NCBI GenBank assembly: GCA_016282095.1 | Contig: JAEEJW010000161.1 | Span: 1-39,267 of the forward strand | Direction: 5' to 3' | Length of the DNA stretch: 39,267 nt | DNA from: Ruminiclostridium sp. | GTDB lineage: Bacteria > Bacillota > Clostridia > Oscillospirales > Ruminococcaceae | Part shown: positions 22,432-27,599 of the stretch, one piece after another | Layout of the letters: each line of letters begins with the position of its first letter | Numbering within the stretch: position 1 is the first letter of the stretch | Translations under genes and position numbers: made by a program | Notes under the pieces: model-generated | The model's input: only the letters and a program-made list of their open reading frames with translations | Database searches by the model: none | What the model was told of the DNA's origin: nothing

Positions 22432-22460
22432 AGTATAACATTACTGCGCCGATTTGTCAA
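22432..22460 (-). promoter_or_regulatory. promoter of degV
   Basis: Minus strand: TTGACA (22455-22460), 17 nt, TATACT (22432-22437). Confidence 0.82.
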
Positions 22461-22489
22461 GAACGTAAAAAATATTTTCTTAAATGATA

Positions 22490-23086
22490 TCAATCATCAC
22501 CGAAGAAATGGAAGTGATCTGTGATCTTATCAGCCAGCTTCGAGATAACGCTGTCCTTGATAGCATTCTTCGCGGCGTCGGGGATAAGTCTGTTCTTCAC
22601 ACCGTAAAGCTGTATTGTACCGCCCTTCTTGAATACGATCCTTGTAATATCGTAGGTAGAAGGCGCGTTGTAGAAGTTGTCGAGACTCTCGCCTTCGTCG
22701 GTGTACATCTCGATATCGGATTCCGGAGCTATGCCCTGGTTGACCATCATCGCCTTGATCTCTGTGAGCTTATCGCCCTTGTATATCTCGGTATAGCGGT
22801 CAGACTGATATTTCAGTATTTCCTCTTCGCTCATGGTCGTTTCCACAGTCGTTGTGACCGGAGCTGTCGTAGTTGCTGCCGTTGTCGTAGTTTTTGCGGC
22901 GGTTGTGGTTTTCGGCGCGGCAGTTGTCGCGGGTGCCGCAGTAGTCGAAGGTGCGGCCGTTGTAGTCGTAGTCGCTGCCGAAGCAGGTACCTCTGCGGCT
23001 TTCGTAGCCGCTCCGCATGACGAGAGCAGGGAAACTGCCGCTATCATGCCCGCGGCGACGGTTGTGCGAATAACATTGGTTTTCAT
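22490..23086 (-). CDS. Thr/Pro-rich lipoprotein of unknown function
   Basis: The start is placed at 23086: AAGGAGTAG lies 4-5 nt upstream and the product begins MKTNVIRTTVAAGMIAAVSL. 198 residues. The signal peptide ends in LLSSCG (lipobox), so the protein is anchored outside the membrane. Residues about 25-85 are a low-complexity Thr/Ala/Pro linker (repeated TTTAAP, TTAA), a wall-spanning spacer. The C-terminal domain (about 85-198) is acidic with EEEILKYQSDRYTEIYKGD and IVFKKGGTIQLYGVKN; I do not recognise it. It follows the other lipoprotein gene by 30 nt without a terminator and is probably the last gene of the zinc operon. Confidence 0.75.
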   Translation of the reverse strand: MKTNVIRTTVAAGMIAAVSLLSSCGAATKAAEVPASAATTTTTAAPSTTAAPATTAAPKTTTAAKTTTTAATTTAPVTTTVETTMSEEEILKYQSDRYTEIYKGDKLTEIKAMMVNQGIAPESDIEMYTDEGESLDNFYNAPSTYDITRIVFKKGGTIQLYGVKNRLIPDAAKNAIKDSVISKLADKITDHFHFFGDD

Positions 23087-23116
23087 TTTTCTACTCCTTG
23101 ATTTCTGCAATATATT

Positions 23117-23698
23117 TTATATTTTTGTAAGAGAATCCGCCCTTATGTATGTGTACATCTGGCCGGCCTCTTCATAGCAGTCCATAACGCCGCGGACACG
23201 GATATCGTCCTGTACTTCGGGGTAATCTCCGGGGTAGGAGGCGCCTGTGAGTATGAATTCAAGCCCCTGCACGCAGCAGGCAGTCGCGTCCGGCACGACA
23301 ACAAAGAAATATCTCGTGTCAGACCCGTCGTAGACCATAGTGTCGAAATATCCGTCTACCAGAAGGCTCTTGCCGTAGTAGCTGTCCGGGTTTATCATCA
23401 TATCGTAGATGACAGAGTATATCATAGTGGAATTCATCTGCGTCAGGTCGATATCCACCGCGGTACCGTCCTGTGACGCGGGAGTTTCCGCCGCGGCAGC
23501 CGTGGTCTCCGGAGCAGCCGCAGTAGTCGCTGAGGCTTTCGGAGCAGCCTCCGAAGCCTGTGCAGCGGCTTCGCTCATTATGTTGTTTATCAGCGCACTC
23601 GGGCTGTCCGGAGCTTTCGCGGCAGGCTGCTGAGCACAGGACGAACACAGAAGAAGCGCCGCAGCTGTAAGAGCGGCGGCCTTTGCAGTTTTTTTCAT
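23117..23698 (-). CDS. lipoprotein, possible OB-fold domain, zinc operon
   Basis: The ORF-track start is too far upstream. The ATG at 23698 overlaps the permease stop (TGATG), and AAGGAGG lies inside the permease end. 193 residues. The signal peptide ends in LLLCSSCAQQ (lipobox), followed by an Ala/Thr-rich linker to about residue 75. The C-terminal domain has SYYGKSLLVDGYFDT, RYFFVVVPDATACCVQGLEF and DIRVRGVMDCYE. The strand pattern and the CC pair resemble the outer part of TIGR03943-type proteins that accompany zinc transporters. A zinc-handling role is inferred from operon position and this likeness. Confidence 0.7.
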   Translation of the reverse strand: MKKTAKAAALTAAALLLCSSCAQQPAAKAPDSPSALINNIMSEAAAQASEAAPKASATTAAAPETTAAAAETPASQDGTAVDIDLTQMNSTMIYSVIYDMMINPDSYYGKSLLVDGYFDTMVYDGSDTRYFFVVVPDATACCVQGLEFILTGASYPGDYPEVQDDIRVRGVMDCYEEAGQMYTYIRADSLTKI

Positions 23699-24537
23699 CA
23701 AGCCTTCCTCCTTGTGAAGAGAGAAACTATACAGAATATAAAGAATACCGCGATATCTGTAACGACGATAGTCGAGCCGACAGGCGTTCCCGCCATTATG
23801 GAGGTGAAGATACCCACACCCGCGCATATAACAGAGATAACGGCGGAGCAGATTATCACGCTCCTGAAGCTGCGGAACACTCTCATAGCCGACAGGGCAG
23901 GGAATATTATGAGCGCCGATATAAGCAGCGAACCCACAAGGTTCATCGCAAGCACGATTATGAGCGCGGTTATTATCGCTATCAGCAGGTTGTAGCCCTC
24001 GGCCTTTACGCCGGCAGCCTTTATGAAGTTCTCGTCAAACGTCACCGCGAATATCTTGTGATAGAACAGCAGGAACACTGCGATAACTATGACCGACATT
24101 ATTATGCAGAGGATAACGTCCTCGGGTTTCAGCGTAAGTATGGATGTTGAACCGAACAGCGTCGTGCAGACATCGCCGGAGATGTTCGCCGAGGAGGGGA
24201 ACAGGTTCATCAGCATATAGCCCACAGCAAGCGCTCCCACGGAGATCATCGCTATTGCTGCGTCGCCGTTTATCTTCGCGTTCTGACCTGTCCGCAGGAG
24301 CAGCACCGCCGAAATAACGGTTATCGGCAGAACGACATACATATTGTTTGTAAGCCCCAGAACTCCCGCTATCGCCATTGCGCCGAACGCGACGTGTGAA
24401 AGCCCGTCCCCGATGTAGGAGAAGCGTTTCAGCACCAGCGTCACGCCCAGCAGGGAGGAGCAGAGCGCTATGAGAAGCCCGACTATCAGCGCGTACCACA
24501 CAAACGGGTAGCTGAAATAAAGCTGTAATTTCGCCAT
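23698..24537 (-). CDS. znuB: zinc ABC transporter permease
   Basis: About 279 residues from the ATG at 24537 (MAKLQLYFSYPFVWYALIVG). Earlier in-frame starts would overlap the ATPase gene. At least seven hydrophobic helices are present, with the ABC-3 family marks LLGVTLVLKRFSYIGDGLSH, the VAFGAMAIAGVLGL helix and NLVGSLLISALIIFPALSA before the last helices. It forms the membrane channel for metal brought by ZnuA. There are 7 nt between this start and the ATPase stop; no good ribosome-binding site is seen, suggesting coupling. A TTG five codons earlier is an alternative start. Confidence 0.9.
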   Translation of the reverse strand: MAKLQLYFSYPFVWYALIVGLLIALCSSLLGVTLVLKRFSYIGDGLSHVAFGAMAIAGVLGLTNNMYVVLPITVISAVLLLRTGQNAKINGDAAIAMISVGALAVGYMLMNLFPSSANISGDVCTTLFGSTSILTLKPEDVILCIIMSVIVIAVFLLFYHKIFAVTFDENFIKAAGVKAEGYNLLIAIITALIIVLAMNLVGSLLISALIIFPALSAMRVFRSFRSVIICSAVISVICAGVGIFTSIMAGTPVGSTIVVTDIAVFFIFCIVSLFTRRKA

Positions 24538-24544
24538 GAATTCG

Positions 24545-25294
24545 TTAGTCAATCCCGTTTTCCGTCCTTTCCACGGATTCTTCCTGTATGTGCGCACTTT
24601 CGGAGAAGATCCTGCCTGTTTCGCTTTTCAGATAATCGGCTGTTCTGCCGAAGAAGAGCTGATGATGCGCACCTATGTGGAGTATGTGTGAAGCGTATCT
24701 GATCGCCGCCCCGAAGTCATGTGATACCATGATTATCGTCACACCGTTCCTGTTAAGCTCCGCGATCAGATCGTAGAGATCGAGCTGCGCCTTCGGGTCG
24801 AGACCGGTGACCGGCTCGTCAAGGAGCAGTACCTTCTGCGCAGCGCAGAGAGCACGCGCGATGAGCACGCGCTGCTGCTGACCTCCGGAAAGCTCGCGGT
24901 AACAGCGCTTCGCCAGATCTGTTATTCCCAGACGCTCCATTGTGCTGCGTACCATTTCTTTTTCTTCCTTCTTGTAGAAAGGCCGCAGTCCGCATTTCGG
25001 CAGACAGCCCGAAAGCACTATCTCCTGCACCGAAGCAGGGAAGTCTCTCTGTATTGCATTCTGCTGCGGCAGGTAGCCTATATCTCCGGCCTTCATATCG
25101 GCAGGCCGTTCCATGATGCCCGACATAGGCTTGTTCAGCCCGAGCAGAGCTTTTATGAGAGTGCTCTTTCCCGAGCCGTTCTCACCGAGTATGCAGAGAT
25201 AATCGCCCTCGGTTATATCGAAGTTCAGACCGCTTACAACGGCGCTGCCCTCCCAGCCGAGTACTATATCCTGACAATGAAGCAGGTTCCCCAT
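24545..25294 (-). CDS. znuC: zinc ABC transporter ATP-binding protein
   Basis: A 249-residue ABC ATPase. Walker A is GENGSGKST, the Q-loop lies in YLPQQNAIQRDFPASV, the signature is LSGGQQQR, Walker B is VLLLDEPVTGLD and the H-loop is VSHD. QNAIQRDFP and PASVQEIVLSGCL are typical of the zinc/manganese uptake branch. It powers ZnuB. It starts 13 nt after znuA ends. The last 25 residues are polar and acidic, with no known role. Confidence 0.94.
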   Translation of the reverse strand: MGNLLHCQDIVLGWEGSAVVSGLNFDITEGDYLCILGENGSGKSTLIKALLGLNKPMSGIMERPADMKAGDIGYLPQQNAIQRDFPASVQEIVLSGCLPKCGLRPFYKKEEKEMVRSTMERLGITDLAKRCYRELSGGQQQRVLIARALCAAQKVLLLDEPVTGLDPKAQLDLYDLIAELNRNGVTIIMVSHDFGAAIRYASHILHIGAHHQLFFGRTADYLKSETGRIFSESAHIQEESVERTENGID

Positions 25295-25307
25295 ACTTAT
25301 CTTTCCT

Positions 25308-26351
25308 TTATTTCAATGTATTTTTCAGCACTTCAAGGTTTTCACGCATCAGCGAGATGTAGGTAGTGCCGGACTCTGCCTCCGCGCTCTTCACGGATTG
25401 TATGGAGTTCAGCGCCGCGATGTTCTGATCCTTGTTCTTTGTGCTGTTTATGATCGTCCGGGCTATGGAGCCGTCGGAATTCTCAATCGTGTATATTGTC
25501 TTTACGCCCAGCTCGTCGAGCTTGTTTGCGAGGAACACCACAGTCTCGAAGCTGGCTTCGGTCTCCGCGGAACAGCCTGCGAATGCAGCGTAGTAATCGA
25601 GTCCGTAGTCCTCCGTGAAGTAGCGGAACGGGAATCTGTCCCCGAATACCACAGTCTTCACGGGCGCCGCGGAAATGACTTCTCTGAAGTCTGCGTCCAG
25701 CTTATCCAGCTCTGCGGAGTAAGCCGTCAGGTTCGCTTTGTATGTATCGGCGTCTGCCGTATCGAGAGCGCAGAGCTTATCGGTGATCTGTCCGCATATC
25801 AGTTTCGCGTTGCTTACGGACAGCCAGACGTGCTCGTCGTATTCGATCTCTTCTTCTTCCTCATGTTCATGCTCATGCTCGTCTTCATCTTCATGCTCAT
25901 GCTCTTCTTCTTCATGCTCATGCTCATGTTCATGTTCCATGCCTTCTTTGAACTCCTCGGCTTTGAGACCGCTGCCGACGGCTTCGAGCAGGCTTAAAGT
26001 CTGCATATTCTTGTTCAGCGCATTCGCGAGGGCATCATCCACCCACTTGTCCGACTCGCCGCCGACGTAGATAAGCAGGTCGCAGTCGGATATTTTTATA
26101 ATATCGTCGGCTGTGGGCTGGAAGTTATGCATATCGGTGCCGCTTCCCAGCAGGTAGGTGATATCGGCTTCTGCGGCCTTATTGCCCATTATCTGTCTTA
26201 CCCAGTCATATTCGGGGAAGACGGTGCAGACTATTTTCAGCTTATCGGAATTTCCGGTGTTTACTGCGGACGCGCTCTGACCGCAGGCGGAAACGCCTGT
26301 TACGATGAGCGCGAGGGCTGCGAATAATGATATTTTCTTTTTGTTTGACAT
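25308..26351 (-). CDS. znuA: zinc-binding lipoprotein of ABC transporter
   Basis: The start is at 26351 (GGAGG 10 nt upstream; MSNKKKISLFAALALIVTG), not 26414. 347 residues. Signal peptide with the lipobox VSAC. The cluster A-I metal-binding fold is shown by VFPEYDWVRQIMG, LGSGTDMHNFQPTADDIIKI (first metal His), YDEHVWLS (second His) and FGDRFPFRYFTEDYGL (third site; Arg/Phe where many homologues have a His). The loop before the second site is very His/Glu-rich (runs of HEHEHEHEEEE), a mark of zinc-specific members that gathers or senses zinc. It delivers zinc to ZnuBC. Confidence 0.95.
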   Translation of the reverse strand: MSNKKKISLFAALALIVTGVSACGQSASAVNTGNSDKLKIVCTVFPEYDWVRQIMGNKAAEADITYLLGSGTDMHNFQPTADDIIKISDCDLLIYVGGESDKWVDDALANALNKNMQTLSLLEAVGSGLKAEEFKEGMEHEHEHEHEEEEHEHEDEDEHEHEHEEEEEIEYDEHVWLSVSNAKLICGQITDKLCALDTADADTYKANLTAYSAELDKLDADFREVISAAPVKTVVFGDRFPFRYFTEDYGLDYYAAFAGCSAETEASFETVVFLANKLDELGVKTIYTIENSDGSIARTIINSTKNKDQNIAALNSIQSVKSAEAESGTTYISLMRENLEVLKNTLK

Positions 26352-26406
26352 AAATTTATTACCTCCGTGATATGAATGTGTTGTCTTTTTTGAGTGAAAG
26401 ACCATT

Positions 26407-26700
26407 CTATTCACGAAGCTCCGTTCTTAAAGTGACCGGCGTGACAGCGTCACATTTACGGAAAAGACGCAGTACAGCGGCGGCCACGGCAAATACGGCT
26501 GTAAAAAGCGCGGTTTCTGCTGCGGCAGCGCGGACACAGGACAGGATCCGTACAAATCCGGCTATCATGCGGCAGACGGCGCAGTCGTCGTCGTGTGTGC
26601 AGTTATGGTGTGAGCAGTTTGCGACGATGAAGAAGGAGCAGACGAGGGCTGCGCACAGCAGGACGGCGGTTAAAATCAGACGCTTTTTTCTTGCGGTCAT
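26407..26700 (-). CDS. small Cys/His-rich membrane protein of zinc operon
   Basis: 97 residues, no named family recognised. A first hydrophobic helix (residues 8-27) is followed by NCSHHNCTHDDDCAVCRMI, a cluster of four Cys and three His that could bind zinc outside the membrane. A second helix lies around residues 60-80. The last residues are basic and polar. It lies 4 nt after the Fur-type regulator and 55 nt before znuA, so it is zinc-regulated with them. Small proteins of this layout accompany zinc uptake genes in related Firmicutes as far as I recall; the molecular role is not known. Confidence 0.75.
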   Translation of the reverse strand: MTARKKRLILTAVLLCAALVCSFFIVANCSHHNCTHDDDCAVCRMIAGFVRILSCVRAAAAETALFTAVFAVAAAVLRLFRKCDAVTPVTLRTELRE

Positions 26701-26704
26701 ACAG

Positions 26705-27103
26705 TTATCCTCTGCATTTCTTACATTTAACGAGGAGTTCTATTTCATCTCCGGGAGCCACATCACCGCAGGCTGCGATATCTTCTTTTATGCGGCGACT
26801 TGTTTCGGTATCGGCGCTGTAGACTTTGCCGCAGACTTTACAGCGCATATTGACTGCGGGCTCGTCGCTGTCGGTGAGGGAATATACATATTCTCTGTTT
26901 TCGGGGTCTATGGTTCTTGTGACGGTTCCGGAATGTTCGAGTTCGCGCAGGAGTCTGTATATTGTACTTCCCGAAGTGAGGTTTCTGGTCTCTTCATGTT
27001 TTTCCATTTCGGAGACTATTTCTCTCACGGTGAAGGAGCTATTAGGGTGATTTTTCAGGAATTCAAGCAGGTTTTCACGTCTTGCGGTTTTATATGTTGC
27101 CAC
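26705..27103 (-). CDS. zur: Fur-family regulator, probably Zur
   Basis: 132 residues, GTG start, with AGGAGG 7 nt upstream. The N-terminal winged helix has NSSFTVREIVSEMEKHEE and GSTIYRLLRELEHSGTVTR. The C-terminal dimerisation domain has the structural-zinc pairs CKVCG and CKKC. The usual HxHxxC sensor motif is reduced to VNMRCKVC, so sensing ligands must come from elsewhere. Zinc specificity (Zur) is inferred from the five following zinc-uptake genes. It heads the operon, and a Fur-box-like palindrome lies in its leader, which suggests autoregulation. Confidence 0.85.
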   Translation of the reverse strand: MATYKTARRENLLEFLKNHPNSSFTVREIVSEMEKHEETRNLTSGSTIYRLLRELEHSGTVTRTIDPENREYVYSLTDSDEPAVNMRCKVCGKVYSADTETSRRIKEDIAACGDVAPGDEIELLVKCKKCRG

Positions 27104-27123
27104 TGTGGTACCTCCTTTTGGAT

Positions 27124-27140
27124 TTGAAATCGGTTTTCAA
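27124..27140 (-). promoter_or_regulatory. Fur/Zur-box-like operator
   Basis: TTGAAATCGGTTTTCAA (plus strand) is an inverted repeat. Its 15-nt core has the 7-1-7 layout of Fur-family operators, with TGAAAAC against TGAAATC (6 of 7 matching). It lies about 7-23 nt after the predicted transcription start of the zinc operon, where a bound repressor would block transcription. Confidence 0.65.
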
Positions 27141-27152
27141 TTTCATTTTTAC

Positions 27153-27181
27153 ATTATAGCAGAATATGTCTGATTTGTCAA
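27153..27181 (-). promoter_or_regulatory. promoter of the zinc operon
   Basis: Minus strand: TTGACA (27176-27181), 17 nt, TATAAT (27153-27158), a consensus SigA promoter directly before the operator. The 494-nt interval to the EAL gene then holds only repeat element D with its modules. Confidence 0.88.
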
Positions 27182-27206
27182 TAGTTTTATTTCGCCCACT
27201 GCGGCG

Positions 27207-27230
27207 GCGGGGTACCCCCGCTGTCAATCC
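27207..27230. repeat. short stem-loop repeat, copy 4
   Basis: GCGGGG-TAC-CCCCGC, then TGTCAATCC; identical stem-loop to copy 1 at 2915, and the first of two in tandem here. Confidence 0.65.
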
Positions 27231-27231
27231 G

Positions 27232-27256
27232 GCGCGGTACCCGCGCGGTCAATCCG
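27232..27256. repeat. short stem-loop repeat, copy 5
   Basis: GCGCGG-TAC-CCGCGC, then GGTCAATCCG. It has the loop of copies 1 and 4 but the stem of copies 2 and 3, and is followed by the same AATCCGTCTGTTAAATTCTT tail (27251-27270) as copy 2. Confidence 0.65.
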
Positions 27257-27268
27257 TCTGTTAAATTC

Positions 27269-27394
27269 TTATTTATTTAGTCTCTGCCTCGCAGCCGGTA
27301 GTTTCGTTATACGTTTCTTTTCGCCCCCGCTTTTTTCTGCTCCTTTTGTCGGAGGGGTAGTGGGGAATCCTTTCAGAATCTCTTCTATCGACAT
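27269..27394 (-). other. micro-ORF-like conserved segment, copy in element D
   Basis: 41 codons on the minus strand from the ATG at 27394, sharing its first 14 residues (MSIEEILKGFPTTP) and the later KGA with the copy at 21133, then ending in a basic stretch (EKKRITKLPAARQRLNK). No ribosome-binding site; it directly follows the terminator at 27405. Listed as a conserved segment, not as a proven gene. Confidence 0.4.
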
Positions 27395-27404
27395 ATTTAC
27401 ACGC

Positions 27405-27439
27405 AAAAAACTGCTCCTATTGTCAATAAATAGGAGCAG
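27405..27439 (-). terminator. terminator downstream of the EAL gene, inside element D
   Basis: Minus strand: CTGCTCCTAT and ATAGGAGCAG pair perfectly over 10 bp around a 9-nt loop and are followed by six T. It should end the nine-gene unit that starts at the promoter at 35424. Confidence 0.88.
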
Positions 27440-27457
27440 AAATTTTATACTCTGTAT

Positions 27458-27599
27458 AGGCGTACTACCTACCGAATCTGCAAGGCGAAGCGATTTAAGT
27501 TTAGGCTAAGCCCTTTTCAAAGGGCGTCATACTCAAGCGCAAGCGACTCTCAAACACTTGAGCGCAAGCGACTACTTGTTCCCGTTCTTGAACGAGGCT
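27458..27599 (-). repeat. gene-3'-end repeat element, copy D (beside the EAL gene)
   Basis: Core 27458-27530 with GCAAGGCGAAGCGATTTAAG and the GCCCTTTTCAAAGGGC palindrome. Units start at 27532, 27557 and (degenerate) 27587, the same 25/30-nt spacing as copy A. The last unit overlaps the EAL stop codon at 27598-27600. Outer modules continue to the GTTTTATTTCGCCC boundary at 27184-27197. Confidence 0.9.
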
